Assembly (NCBI RefSeq): GCF_000820105.1
Contig: NZ_CDDB01000064.1
Location: 1-64,000 of the forward strand
DNA: 64,000 nucleotides
Direction: 5' to 3'
Source of the DNA: Aeromonas schubertii
Lineage (GTDB): Bacteria > Pseudomonadota > Gammaproteobacteria > Enterobacterales > Aeromonadaceae
Part shown: piece by piece, positions 27,901-38,112 of the stretch
Position numbering within the stretch: the stretch's first letter is position 1
Layout: each line of letters begins with the position of its first letter
Translations under genes and position numbers: made by a program
Notes under the pieces: generated by a model
What the model saw: only the letters and a program-made list of their open reading frames with translations
The model's database searches: none
What the model was told of the DNA's origin: nothing

Positions 27901-28664
27901 GCGAGGCCCGTACCCGTCTCGCCGAGCGGCAACGGACCCTGGCGCTGGAGCTGAGCAAGCAAGATCGTTATCGGGAGCATCACCCGGAGTTGGCGGCCCT
28001 GTCGCAGGAGGCGCTGGTGCAGCGTCTGGCGATGCAGGAGGCCCGTTGCCGCGAGCTCGACGAGCAGCTGTTTGCGTGCAAGAGCGCCCTGGCCCAGGCC
28101 GAAGCGGCCGCCCTCAAGGCGGGCAGCCTGCAACAGGAGCAGGCCACCCAGCAGGCGGTGGCCGATCACTGGCAGCAGCTGTGCGATCTCATCGGACAGG
28201 CCAACGGCGCCAAGTTGCGCACCTTTGCCCAGAGCCTCACCCTGGAGCGGCTGCTGCTCGAGGCCAACGCCCAGCTGGGCGAGCTGTCACCGCGCTACCG
28301 GCTGGAGCGGGTACCCGGTACCGATCTGGCGCTGCAGGTGGTGGATCTCGACATGGGGGACGAGGTGCGCTCGGTGGACTCCCTCTCCGGTGGTGAGAGC
28401 TTCCTGGTCTCCCTGGCGTTGGCGCTGGCCCTCTCGAGCCTGTCGTCGAAGCAGACCCAGGTGGAGTCGCTCTTCATCGACGAGGGGTTCGGCACCCTGG
28501 ATCCTGACAGCCTGGATCTGGCCCTCTCCTGCCTCGACTCGCTGCAGGCGAGCGGACGGCAGATCGGGGTCATCTCCCACGTGCAGACCCTGGTCGAGCG
28601 CATCGGCGTGCAGGTGCGGGTCGAGGCCTTGGGGGGCGGGGAGAGCCGGGTGCTGATCCCGTGA
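24906..28664 (+). CDS. sbcC: Exonuclease subunit SbcC (Rad50-like ATPase)
   Basis: The SMC-like ATPase partner of SbcD, 1252 residues. The N-terminal Walker A is GNTGAGKS (residues 37-44). Long Gln/Glu/Leu-rich coiled coils (about 200-560 and 680-1000) flank a zinc hook CPLC with Cys616 and Cys619. The C-terminal lobe has the ABC signature LSGGESFLVSLALALALS and the Walker B FIDEGFGTLD. It is longer than E. coli SbcC (1048), the extra length being coiled coil. The reading frame is intact through the repetitive coding stretch. A terminator follows. Confidence 0.95.
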   Translation: MKILSLSGENLASLTGAFTLDFTRGALGAAGLFAITGNTGAGKSTLLDAICLALYDEMPRFIANRKNVEKIGRAHEDERDKLTANDVKNILSRGHASGFAEVRFRGCDGRTWLARWAVRRARNRAEGRFQAQERSLTDVESGQVFSGSKRELQERIDELVGLSWEQFRRAVILPQGEFAAFLKSDANERSALLERMTGTELYSAISMQTYERAREEQQKLAVINQRLGDVVLMDEESRRQWVSQQVSLTTALRHEQQQQQLMQELCDLHRRIADQQQGCSEGEVALEQALQAHGAAAAEREEFARAEQAQVARADHDELARLTLEVQQQEKQIAELGPELARLEEQARQSALTEQQLLAEKVAAEREWGALQPELKRAQELDTRILEKQQQLQKVRQEGAQEREVQLALEQEWRVQSQQVAQLKEQHRQWSLWLEENRALAPVARQWQPLLTAMQDWAGDAGALQQLLTLRDHKLSALQQLQRQLEQGQQEREYWQREQARLQQQGSELEQQQWESRLARAQEQWQQQSEQLGQLRQLLELADYARSHAEQHARLQRELAELELALGKLATLGEELAPALERLALQRDEARHALEQSRAIASFEQHRHMLGDGEPCPLCGAKEHPYRQSQPQVAGILGQLALRAQGLEREWEHLNHQYIQCQSERQELERQRLARQQHLPELEARAEQLILRWQQLGGEALQGHPLPLYQSPAEWQGVIHRLLGHGQALEQGLAQSQQQLREARLGQQQLQAVRQQLGQLTEQHQQFDRHWQEADRQRITLEGELKGMGEQESTLRQRLEQGGLRLDEQMGGLPWRQWLGSQQWHEWQQSCEAWLHGQGEWERLAGEIASLTPALSAQEARLQSQRERLHRLERDDKEHEQQCQGLLTSRAACLGGEAIALVERRWQARLQQIGRELEAIQGSARALGERQTELKTRLAHLEQEKQVSSRRKREVLGRWAAHATTLGIAEYDLRRLLAITPDELKSRRAALQGLEDAVGEARTRLAERQRTLALELSKQDRYREHHPELAALSQEALVQRLAMQEARCRELDEQLFACKSALAQAEAAALKAGSLQQEQATQQAVADHWQQLCDLIGQANGAKLRTFAQSLTLERLLLEANAQLGELSPRYRLERVPGTDLALQVVDLDMGDEVRSVDSLSGGESFLVSLALALALSSLSSKQTQVESLFIDEGFGTLDPDSLDLALSCLDSLQASGRQIGVISHVQTLVERIGVQVRVEALGGGESRVLIP

Positions 28665-28710
28665 CACGGGCACCGCGTTGTGCTCACCTGAGCCCATTAT
28701 TACAATCCGC

Positions 28711-28740
28711 GGGCCCCGATAGCCGGGGCCCTTTCTTTTA
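28711..28740 (+). terminator. Terminator of sbcDC
   Basis: GGGCCCCG pairs with CGGGGCCC, followed by TTTCTTTT, 46 bases after the sbcC stop. Confidence 0.88.
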
Positions 28741-28763
28741 ACCGTGTGATGCAAGGAGGCGTG

Positions 28764-29234
28764 ATGAGAATTCGACGGGCGCAGCAGGGGGATGAGGCGG
28801 CCTTGACCCGCTTGCGGCTGGCCCTGTTTGTGGAAGAGGGGGATCTGGCGTCGGCAGGCGAGGATCCGGCGCTGACCCGTGTGCTGGCCGATTACTTCGC
28901 CCAGACCCTGGCGGATGGGGCCTGTCTGCACTGGGTGGCCGATGCCCAGGGGGAGGTGGTGGGGGCGGGCTCCCTGGCGCTTTTTTGCCGGCCCCCTTAT
29001 CCGGGTAATCTGACCGGCCGTGAGGGCTACCTGCTCAACATGTTTGTGCTGCCCGCCTGGCGCCGCCGTGGGGTGGCCCGTGCTCTGGTCAGTGCGATTC
29101 AGGAGGAGGCCGCAGGGCTGGCCCTGGGCAAGGTGTGGCTGCACGCCAGCCCCATGGGAGAGCCCCTCTATCGGGCGCAGGGCTTTGCCGGCCACCCAGC
29201 CTATCTGGAGTGGCGCCCTCAAGTTCTCTCTTAA
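28764..29234 (+). CDS. GNAT-family N-acetyltransferase
   Basis: A 156-residue GNAT protein. It has an N-terminal MRIRRAQQGDEAALTRLR helix, the beta4 strand YLLNMFVLPAWRRRGVARAL containing the acetyl-CoA loop (WRRRGVA), and a C-terminal PLYRAQGF segment. AAGGAGG ends four bases before the ATG at 28764. In-frame GTG (28746, 28761) and ATG (28749) alternatives are less well placed. The substrate is unknown. It probably forms its own transcript after the sbcC terminator. Confidence 0.82.
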   Translation: MRIRRAQQGDEAALTRLRLALFVEEGDLASAGEDPALTRVLADYFAQTLADGACLHWVADAQGEVVGAGSLALFCRPPYPGNLTGREGYLLNMFVLPAWRRRGVARALVSAIQEEAAGLALGKVWLHASPMGEPLYRAQGFAGHPAYLEWRPQVLS

Positions 29235-29339
29235 GCCGGTCGTTACCTCTTCACAGGCCGTCCACGGGGCGGCTGCACCGGGCGTGATGCGCCCGCCCTT
29301 TGCGCCCTTATTGGCGCCACCACAACAGGTTATCCACTC

Positions 29340-29951
29340 ATGAAGTCAGCGGGTCGCGAGCGCCTGCTCACCCTCACCTGTCTGCTGTGGGGGTTGGCAC
29401 TGCTTTGCTACATGCTGGGGTTGAGGCTCTACCTCATCCCCACGGGATGTGCCCTGGTGGCACTCATCGGATACGTGATAGAGAGATTCATTATGTTTGG
29501 TCGTGACAAACCCAAGGCCCCCGTCGCTGCGACAAGTGAGCCGGCGCAGACCGTATTGGCCGCAGAGGCCACCTTTACCGGCAACCTGCAGCTGCAGGGG
29601 CAACTTCTGGTCTTCGGGCGTCTGGTTGGCAATGTGACCATGACCGAGGGGCGGGTGAGGGTGATGCAGGGCGGGTGCATCGAGGGGGAGGTACACGCCC
29701 CCGAGGTAGAGCTGAACGGGGTGCTGGAGGGTACCTGCGAGGCAGCTTCGGTCGCCATCCTGGCCCATGGCCGACTGCAGGGGATCTGCCGGGGCGGCGC
29801 CCTCTCCATTCAGCCCGGCGGCGTCTTCCTCGGCCACTCCCTGGCGCTCGGTGAGACCCACTCCAATGTGACTCCCCTGGCCGGCGGCAAGGGGAAGGAG
29901 CCTAAGGAGAACAAGAAGAGCGAGCCCGCCCCCGAGGCCAAAGAGGCCTGA
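29340..29951 (+). CDS. Membrane-anchored bactofilin-like protein
   Basis: A 203-residue protein. Two hydrophobic segments (about 10-27 and 33-50) precede a bactofilin (DUF583) beta-helix domain at about 68-165, whose repeats run FTGNLQLQGQLLVFGRL, GNVTMTEGRVRVMQGG and GVLEGTCEAASVAILAHG. The tail (170-203) is Lys/Glu/Pro-rich. Bactofilins polymerise without nucleotides and serve cell-shape or polar-localisation roles. The two N-terminal helices suggest membrane attachment with the beta-helix in the cytoplasm. The stop abuts the stop of the convergent chemoreceptor gene. No partner peptidase gene, as seen beside some bactofilins, is present. Confidence 0.8.
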   Translation: MKSAGRERLLTLTCLLWGLALLCYMLGLRLYLIPTGCALVALIGYVIERFIMFGRDKPKAPVAATSEPAQTVLAAEATFTGNLQLQGQLLVFGRLVGNVTMTEGRVRVMQGGCIEGEVHAPEVELNGVLEGTCEAASVAILAHGRLQGICRGGALSIQPGGVFLGHSLALGETHSNVTPLAGGKGKEPKENKKSEPAPEAKEA

Positions 29952-31874
29952 TCACTGACGCAGGATGGCCGGGATCCGGCAGGCCTGCTCGCCCATGTGG
30001 CTGGCGACCCTGGTCGCCTCTTCGGTGACCCGGGACGACTGCTGGTGCAGCCGCTCCATCAGGTCGGCAAAGCGGGTCAGGTACTCTGACTGGGAGCGGG
30101 CATTGCCGGCCCCCTGACGGGCGATGGCGGCGGTGCTGCGCGCACTCTCTTGCATCGCCTGGGTGACCCCGAACAGGGTGCCTGCCTGGTGATGCTGTGC
30201 CCTGGCGTGGCGATCGATCTGCTCCATGGCGTCCGAGAGCCGGGTTCCGGCCCCCTGTAGCCGGTCGAGAATACCGACGATCTGCTCTAGCGAATGTTGG
30301 GTATCGGCCGAGAGGTGGCGCACCTCGTCGGCGACCACGGCAAATCCCTCTCCCTGTTTGCCGGCCCGCGCCGCCTCGATGGCGGCGTTGAGGGCCAGCA
30401 GGTTGGTCTGCTGGGCTATCTGACCTATCACCCCCACCATGGCCTCCACCTCGTTGAGGGAGAGGGTTACCCCCTTGATGGCACTGCGGCTCTCGTCGAT
30501 GGCCCCCGTGGTGTTGCGACTCGCCTCAAGCATCGCCTGGACCACGCTCTCGCTCTCACGCATGGTGTGCTCATTGTGATGGGCGTGGTGTGCTATCTCG
30601 TCGGCCACCTGGCGCACCTCGGCCGTCAATTGATCGAGCTCTTTCATCATCGCTGCGCTCTCTTTGACGACATTCGCGGCATCCCGGGTGCGGTGACAGA
30701 TCTGCTCAACATGGGTCACCATTTCGTTGAGATGAAGGGAGACGGTATCGAGCTGGCCGGCCTTGGTCTGACTGCTGCGCAGCCACTCTTCGATGAGGCG
30801 GTTATAGCTTTCGCCAATCTCGGCCAGCTCGTTGTCTTGACCCATGGGGGGAAGGGGCTCGGCCTGGCCGGTCTGCGCCAGTGCGGCGAAGGCCCGCTGC
30901 AGGCGCCTGAGCGGGCGCAATACCCAGCGATACTGAAAACCCCAGCCGAGCAGGGTAAAGATCACCAGGGCCGCGGCCATGGTCGCCATGGTCGAGCCCA
31001 GCTGCGACAAACCTTGCCGGCGGGCATCTTGCTGTGCCTTTGCCAGCTCATCGAGCCGCCCATAGAGCGAGGCCACATCCTGGCGGATCTGTTGGCGGGC
31101 CTGTTGCTGGCGAGCCAGCTGTCGGCTCGTCTCATCCAGCTCCTTGGGGTAGCGCCGCAGCAGGGAGGCGAGCTCATCCCTGGCCAGCTCACCCAGCTCG
31201 GCAGGGGGGGCCGGGGTGAGCAGGGGGAGCAGCGGCTCCTCTTTCTCTTCCAGATGGCCCAGCAGGGGAAGGGCCGCGAGCTGCCGGTACTGGCCCTGCA
31301 TCAGCGCCAGGATCTGCTCCAGCGCCTTCTTGTTCCCCACCACTCCCTGGCTCTGATAGCTCTCCCTCTGGTGGATAAGCTCGACCAGGGTGGTGGCGAG
31401 GGCCTGCGCCTGGGCCTGATAGGCCAGGCGCGCCGGCTCCAGTGCCGGTTCGACCGGTCGTCCCGCATAGGCAAGCAGCTGGCGGATCTGCCCGGCTATC
31501 TCCTGCTCAGCGTGTTGCAGTAACAGGGCCGGGGTACCCGAGAGCTTGCCGGCGGCCAGGTAGTCACTCTTCATGCGCTGGCGCAAGGCCCCCAAGGCAT
31601 CCATCAGCTCGGGTCGGTCAGGGGAGAGCTGCTCGATGGCGGCGTCGAGCAGGCGGATCGCCTGCTGCAGGCTCTCGCTGTTACCGCTTCCCAGATACTC
31701 CTGCAGCCTGGCAGGGAGTTGCTGACCGAGTCGCTGCTGCAGTCGCTGAAGGGTAAAGAGGGCCTGTTGATCGGCACTCAACTGTCGGGCTCCCTGCCAG
31801 AGCGTCAGAGTCACAGTGCCGGCCAGCAGCAACAGACAGAGGGAGAAGAGATGAGTGAAGCGGCCGATGCGCAT
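29952..31874 (-). CDS. Methyl-accepting chemotaxis protein
   Basis: A 640-residue transmembrane chemoreceptor. The first helix is at about 10-30, and a large helical periplasmic region (about 31-285) is rich in Gln and Leu. The second helix is at about 290-310, followed by a HAMP domain ([17 protein letters not shown]). The cytoplasmic signalling hairpin has its conserved tip within [20 protein letters not shown] followed by [13 protein letters not shown]. No C-terminal CheR-docking pentapeptide is visible. The ligand domain is not a recognised PAS/Cache type from its motifs; a four-helix-bundle sensor is likely. It ends against the bactofilin gene, whose product could localise at the pole with receptor arrays, though this is speculation. 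Confidence 0.9.
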   Translation of the reverse strand: MRIGRFTHLFSLCLLLLAGTVTLTLWQGARQLSADQQALFTLQRLQQRLGQQLPARLQEYLGSGNSESLQQAIRLLDAAIEQLSPDRPELMDALGALRQRMKSDYLAAGKLSGTPALLLQHAEQEIAGQIRQLLAYAGRPVEPALEPARLAYQAQAQALATTLVELIHQRESYQSQGVVGNKKALEQILALMQGQYRQLAALPLLGHLEEKEEPLLPLLTPAPPAELGELARDELASLLRRYPKELDETSRQLARQQQARQQIRQDVASLYGRLDELAKAQQDARRQGLSQLGSTMATMAAALVIFTLLGWGFQYRWVLRPLRRLQRAFAALAQTGQAEPLPPMGQDNELAEIGESYNRLIEEWLRSSQTKAGQLDTVSLHLNEMVTHVEQICHRTRDAANVVKESAAMMKELDQLTAEVRQVADEIAHHAHHNEHTMRESESVVQAMLEASRNTTGAIDESRSAIKGVTLSLNEVEAMVGVIGQIAQQTNLLALNAAIEAARAGKQGEGFAVVADEVRHLSADTQHSLEQIVGILDRLQGAGTRLSDAMEQIDRHARAQHHQAGTLFGVTQAMQESARSTAAIARQGAGNARSQSEYLTRFADLMERLHQQSSRVTEEATRVASHMGEQACRIPAILRQ

Positions 31875-32092
31875 GGTACGACTCCTCAGGGTGGAGGCCA
31901 GTCCAAACCGGATGGGCAGAGCCTAACGAGGGTTCGTGATGGAAAGATGACAGGGAGAACAGATTCAAATATGGGTTATTTGAGTCTCTATATTTTCCAA
32001 TTTATTTATGCTCCGGCTGGAACTTTTTTGGTCGAATCGGCTCTTAATAATCAGCATTATTAATTCCCTCTTGGTGGATGTTTTTTAATCTG

Positions 32093-32104
32093 GAAAGCGC
32101 TTTC
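32093..32104. promoter_or_regulatory. LacI-family operator-like palindrome, site A
   Basis: GAAAGCGCTTTC is a perfect 12-bp palindrome with the central CG core used by LacI/GalR-family repressors. It lies about 335 bp before the lamB start and resembles motifs of MalR-type regulators. Confidence 0.6.
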
Positions 32105-32166
32105 AATCATATTTTTATGGTGAAATGAGTTCTCTCACGCTTAATTTCAGGGGATTAATAATCAAG

Positions 32167-32178
32167 GATACCGCTTTC
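32167..32178. promoter_or_regulatory. LacI-family operator-like site B (degenerate)
   Basis: GATACCGCTTTC matches 10 of 12 bases of site C; only the right half-site is well kept. Its centre is 74 bp from site A, about seven helical turns. Confidence 0.4.
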
Positions 32179-32225
32179 ATGAGCAATAAAAGTGATGTGC
32201 GTCTCTGCTTTCTTGGTTTCATTAA

Positions 32226-32248
32226 CCAATGGAAAACGCTTTCATTGG
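32226..32248. promoter_or_regulatory. LacI-family operator-like palindrome, site C
   Basis: GAAAACGCTTTC (32232-32243) is framed by CCAATG on the left and CATTGG on the right, giving a 23-bp near-perfect inverted repeat. Its centre is 65 bp from site B. Confidence 0.6.
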
Positions 32249-32293
32249 GTTTTGTTTCAATGAGATCTTGTTTGGCGCAATTTGTCGCCGTTT

Positions 32294-32337
32294 TGTGAAT
32301 TGCTTCATGGTTTCCTTCGTTAACCGCTTCCTATAAT
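32294..32337 (+). promoter_or_regulatory. CRP-like site and -10 box of the lamB promoter
   Basis: TGTGA-N6-TCATG (32294-32309) matches 8 of 10 key CRP positions. TATAAT lies at 32332-32337. If transcription starts about seven bases after the -10 box, the CRP site is centred near -42, the class II activator position. No good -35 box is present, as expected for an activator-dependent promoter. Confidence 0.55.
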
Positions 32338-32435
32338 CCGCTCGGTTATCACGCCACGCATTTTCGACATCGGCTGGCGGCGATAGTGAACCGGATTTTG
32401 GAACACACATCCACAACGGGAAATTAAGGAACTAA

Positions 32436-33695
<1,260 letters not shown>

Positions 33696-33716
33696 TCTGT
33701 TGCCAAGTTGACAACT

Positions 33717-33748
33717 CGCGCCCCCGCATGTCGGGGGCGTATCTTTTG
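33717..33748 (+). terminator. Intercistronic hairpin between lamB and malM
   Basis: GCGCCCCCG pairs with CGGGGGCGT, followed by ATCTTTT. It is probably a partial terminator or 3' stabiliser that lowers malM expression relative to lamB. Confidence 0.7.
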
Positions 33749-33770
33749 ACCGTATTGAAAGGGAAGTGCA

Positions 33771-34730
33771 ATGACCTATACCAAGATTGCTCTGGCCATG
33801 GTGTGTGGATTGGCATTGGGGGGCTGCGCGACGCTGGAGAGCGCAGTGGCGCCCACCAAGGAGTACAAGGCGGTGCTCGATGGCCGGGAGCAGGCAATGA
33901 GTGCCCTGAGCCAGACCCAGCCTTGCTGCCGTGATCTTGCCTCCCTGCCCTACAAGGTGCTGGCGGTGGGCGACCAGATTGTCTCTATCGACAGCGCTTC
34001 TACGGCCTATCAATTTGAAGAGGGCAAGAGCTATTTTGCTGCCTTCCGCTTGCCAGCAAACAGTGGCGACCTGCGCATCACTGTGGAGGGTGTGATTGAG
34101 AAGAGCATGTTCAATCCGACCGTGTTGATGCTGGACTCTCGCTTCAAGGTGACCCGTAAGCTGGGTAAGGACCTCTTCAAGTACGAGCCGGCCAGGTTGC
34201 TTAAAGGCGACAGGGTGGAGGCCGTCTTCACCGTGGATCGCAGCTATGTGGGCAACCCCAATAACGAAACCTACATGGTTATCTACACCGATCCCAAGGG
34301 GTTGGATGAGACCACGACCATCATGAGTCAGGCCAAGTTGATGGCCAAGTCCTTGAGTGTGGTCGACTACGGGGTGAAAGATCCGGTGATCCCTCACTCC
34401 CCCTGGGGGGTGGTCAACCTCTCTGTTGAAGATTTGAGTGGCAACAAGACCGACAGCAATTACTACAAGCCGGTTTATCAGGAGGCCATCGATGCCAATG
34501 CTCCTGTGGTCAATGAGGCCCCCAACAAACTGGTGGTCCCCCTGGCAGCATCGACGTCCAAGCCTGCCATGCTAAGCGAGACCGAGGCCTTCTATCGCAC
34601 TCAGATTGGCAATGCGGTCAAGGCTGGTGATATCGAGAAGGCGATGAAACTGGTGGATGAGGCCGAGCGAGCCGGTTCGACCAGTGCCAGACAGGCCTTT
34701 GTCGATGCGGTCAAACAGTCGCAAAAATAG
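33771..34730 (+). CDS. malM: Maltose operon periplasmic protein MalM
   Basis: A 319-residue protein of the MalM family, found after lamB in mal operons; its precise role in maltodextrin use is unknown. The N-terminus is a lipoprotein signal with lipobox LGGC (Cys19) followed by Ala, so it is probably an outer-membrane lipoprotein. The CCRDLASLPYK motif near residue 51, shared with other MalM proteins, and the C-terminal KAGDIEKAMKLVDEAERAGS helical region are visible. It lies 75 bp after lamB in the same operon and is followed by a strong terminator. Confidence 0.9.
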   Translation: MTYTKIALAMVCGLALGGCATLESAVAPTKEYKAVLDGREQAMSALSQTQPCCRDLASLPYKVLAVGDQIVSIDSASTAYQFEEGKSYFAAFRLPANSGDLRITVEGVIEKSMFNPTVLMLDSRFKVTRKLGKDLFKYEPARLLKGDRVEAVFTVDRSYVGNPNNETYMVIYTDPKGLDETTTIMSQAKLMAKSLSVVDYGVKDPVIPHSPWGVVNLSVEDLSGNKTDSNYYKPVYQEAIDANAPVVNEAPNKLVVPLAASTSKPAMLSETEAFYRTQIGNAVKAGDIEKAMKLVDEAERAGSTSARQAFVDAVKQSQK

Positions 34731-34747
34731 GTACAGAGCCCTGAAAG

Positions 34748-34780
34748 ACTCCCGCCAATGGCGGGAGTTTTTATTTTATT
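34748..34780 (+). terminator. Terminator of lamB-malM
   Basis: ACTCCCGCC pairs with GGCGGGAGT around an AAT loop, followed by TTTTATTTTATT. Confidence 0.93.
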
Positions 34781-35135
34781 TGCCGCCGCCAAGTTACACT
34801 TGGTTACATTGTGAGATGTTGGGAGATTATTGGTTGTAAGGGGAATACAGTTGGTGACGGATATTAATATATATTTCTGCTAGGGTTATATTTGCGATAT
34901 ATCATCTTTTATTTGCCCCTCGGTTCTTTCCTTAAGCAATCTTGTGATCCTTGCTCCAAATTTGTTTTATTGCGGCTTATTGATACAGCATCTTGTTCGA
35001 TGAGCAGTTATATTTACCCCGTCTAACAATAAACTCTCGGGTCGATTCGTTCTCTGCAATGTTTCAGGGATGGATGGTAGTGACTCGGTTTCGGTTGACC
35101 CTAATGGTAAATAATCCTCATCAGGAGCACACACA
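34781..35135. other. 355-bp AT-rich upstream region of ptsG
   Basis: No gene is seen. The left half (about 34800-34920) is very AT-rich, with stretches such as ATTAATATATATTTC, and may carry the ptsG promoter. CAGGAG at 35123-35128 is the ptsG ribosome site. No operator could be assigned with confidence; a weak CRP-like half-site TTGTGAT occurs near 34945. Confidence 0.55.
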
Positions 35136-36587
35136 ATGTTGAAAAATGCATTTTCCAACCTGCAAAAGGTCGGTAAATCGCTGATGCTGCCTGTGTCCGT
35201 TCTGCCGGTAGCAGGTATTCTGCTCGGTGTCGGCGCAGCCAAGTTCAGCTGGTTGCCAGCGATTGTCTCTCAAATCATGGAACAGGCCGGTGGTGCCGTC
35301 TTCGGCAACATGGCGCTGATCTTCGCTATCGGTGTGGCCCTGGGCTTCACCAACAACGACGGTGTTGCCGCCCTGGCCGCCACCGTTGGCTATGCCATCC
35401 TGACCAAGACCATCGGTGTGGTCGCCCCCATCGTCGCCGGCCTCGACCCGGCTGCTGCCGATTATGCCGCCATGGCCGACAAGGTCTCCAACGTGGGTGT
35501 GCTGGGCGGTATCGTAGCCGGTGGTATCGCCGCCTACATGTTCAACCGCTTCTACCGCATCCAGCTGCCCGAATACCTGGGCTTCTTCGCCGGTAAGCGC
35601 TTCGTGCCCATCATCACCGGTCTGGCCGTTATCGTGGCTGGCGTGGTCATGGCCTTCATTTGGCCGCCCATCGGCGCCATGATCCAGAGCTTCTCCCACT
35701 GGGCTGCCTATCAGAACCCGGCGCTGGCCTTCGGTATCTACGGTATCGTCGAGCGCGCCCTGATCCCCTTCGGCCTGCACCACATCTGGAACGTGCCCTT
35801 CTTCTTCGAAGCCGGCTCCTACACCAACGCAGCCGGTCAGGTGTTCAACGGCGAGATTGCCCGCTACATCGCCGGTGACCCCACTGCCGGTAACCTGGCC
35901 GGTGGTTACATGTTCAAGATGTACGGTCTGCCTGCTGCCGCTATCGCCATGTGGCACTCCGCCAAGCCGGAAAACCGTGCCAAGGTCGGTGGCATCATGA
36001 TCTCCGCCGCCCTGACCTCTTTCCTGACCGGTATCACCGAGCCGATTGAGTTCGCCTTCCTGTTCGTGGCGCCGGTACTGTACGCCATTCACGCCCTGCT
36101 GGCCGGCTCTGCCTTCGTGGTGATGATCCTGCTGGGCATGAAGCACGGTACCACCTTCTCCCACGGTCTTATCGACTACATCGTGCTCTTCTCCCAGTCC
36201 ACCAAGGGCTGGATGTTCCCGGTGATCGGTCTGTGCTACGCCGCTGCGTACTACACCATCTTCCGCGTCGCCATCAAGGCGCTGGATCTGAAGACGCCGG
36301 GTCGCGAAGACGCTACCGAGGAAGAGTCTGTGGGCGAGATGGCCGAGCACTACATGGCCGAGCAACTGGTGCTGGCCTTCGGTGGCAAGGAGAACATCGC
36401 CTCTCTGGATGCCTGCATCACCCGTCTGCGTGTCGGCGTGAAGGATGTGGCCAAGGTTGACCAGGCCGGCCTGAAGAAGCTGGGCGCCGCCGGTGTGGTG
36501 GTCGCTGGCTCCGGTGTCCAGGCCATCTTCGGCACCAAGTCCGATAACCTGAAGACCGACATGGACATGTGGATGAAGTCTCACTAA
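35136..36587 (+). CDS. ptsG: PTS glucose transporter subunit IIBC
   Basis: Imports and phosphorylates glucose using phosphate passed from HPr through EIIA-Glc. The 483-residue protein has an EIIC membrane domain (about 1-380, with [14 protein letters not shown] and the substrate-site [12 protein letters not shown]) and a C-terminal EIIB domain in which Cys427 ([10 protein letters not shown]) is the phosphorylated residue, equivalent to E. coli Cys421. The start [20 protein letters not shown] matches the family. No EIIA domain is fused, so a separate Crr protein is needed. It is a single gene with a strong terminator, beside lamB-malM in a sugar-uptake cluster. Confidence 0.95.
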   Translation: MLKNAFSNLQKVGKSLMLPVSVLPVAGILLGVGAAKFSWLPAIVSQIMEQAGGAVFGNMALIFAIGVALGFTNNDGVAALAATVGYAILTKTIGVVAPIVAGLDPAAADYAAMADKVSNVGVLGGIVAGGIAAYMFNRFYRIQLPEYLGFFAGKRFVPIITGLAVIVAGVVMAFIWPPIGAMIQSFSHWAAYQNPALAFGIYGIVERALIPFGLHHIWNVPFFFEAGSYTNAAGQVFNGEIARYIAGDPTAGNLAGGYMFKMYGLPAAAIAMWHSAKPENRAKVGGIMISAALTSFLTGITEPIEFAFLFVAPVLYAIHALLAGSAFVVMILLGMKHGTTFSHGLIDYIVLFSQSTKGWMFPVIGLCYAAAYYTIFRVAIKALDLKTPGREDATEEESVGEMAEHYMAEQLVLAFGGKENIASLDACITRLRVGVKDVAKVDQAGLKKLGAAGVVVAGSGVQAIFGTKSDNLKTDMDMWMKSH

Positions 36588-36605
36588 TCCCGCTCCAGTC
36601 ACACG

Positions 36606-36639
36606 AAGGGGGAGGCCATTGGCCTCCCCCTTTTTTGTC
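36606..36639 (+). terminator. Terminator of ptsG
   Basis: AAGGGGGAGGCC pairs with GGCCTCCCCCTT around ATT, followed by a run of T. Confidence 0.95.
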
Positions 36640-36676
36640 TTTGGATGCCCCTGCACACTCGGGGCATCCGGCGGGA

Positions 36677-37072
36677 TTAGAGCTTCTCGAGATCCTGCTC
36701 TATCTCGCGGATCTTGTTTTGCACCACCTTCTCCAGGTGGCGCAGGTCCTTGAGGATCTTCTGCTTGATGTCGGCGTTGGCCGAGGTGGCGTGCGCTCCC
36801 TGGGTGATGATATCGAGCTCGTCCACCACGTATTTGAGATTGGCGTTGATCTCGGTGATGTCCTTGTACTCGTGGGTGCCGGAGTCGACCAGTATGGTCT
36901 TGCGCTGACGGGGGTACTTGAACTTGACGCTCTTGGCGAAGAATTCCCCTTTCTGCTTCTTGAAGTAGATCTTCAGGATGTCGTGCCCCGCCTCCTGGCG
37001 CAGGGTGTAGCTCTCTATGCTGTCGGGATCCTGGATCCCCAGGCTCTTGAGGTTTTCAAACTGCTCTTGCAT
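36677..37072 (-). CDS. yaeH: DUF3461 family protein YaeH
   Basis: A 131-residue conserved protein of unknown function. It matches E. coli YaeH through [26 protein letters not shown] and [18 protein letters not shown], and ends in a charged helix ([11 protein letters not shown]). The start at 37072 has GAGGAG six bases upstream. As in E. coli, it lies next to dapD, glnD and map, which supports the assignment. Lysine- and glutamate-rich composition suggests a soluble protein, possibly nucleic-acid binding, but this is not established. Confidence 0.9.
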   Translation of the reverse strand: MQEQFENLKSLGIQDPDSIESYTLRQEAGHDILKIYFKKQKGEFFAKSVKFKYPRQRKTILVDSGTHEYKDITEINANLKYVVDELDIITQGAHATSANADIKQKILKDLRHLEKVVQNKIREIEQDLEKL

Positions 37073-37152
37073 TACGGCTCCTCGCATCAAAACAGACCTT
37101 TCCCGTCTATCTTAACCCAAGGCTTTCAGGCGGCCTGTGACCCCGCTTGGAA

Positions 37153-37184
37153 AAACAAAAGGGCGCCATAAGGCGCCCTTGTTT
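37153..37184 (-). terminator. Terminator of dapD
   Basis: AAGGGCGCC pairs with GGCGCCCTT around TTAT, followed on the minus strand by TTGTTTTTCC. Confidence 0.88.
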
Positions 37185-37196
37185 CATGTGCTCGTC

Positions 37197-38024
<828 letters not shown>

Positions 38025-38112
38025 GACGGTTCCCTTTCAAAAAATTCTGTTTGTTGTATCACACTTTTACCCTCGAGTTCAGCCATCTTGCTGGAGCGGT
38101 TTCTGCGTTTGC

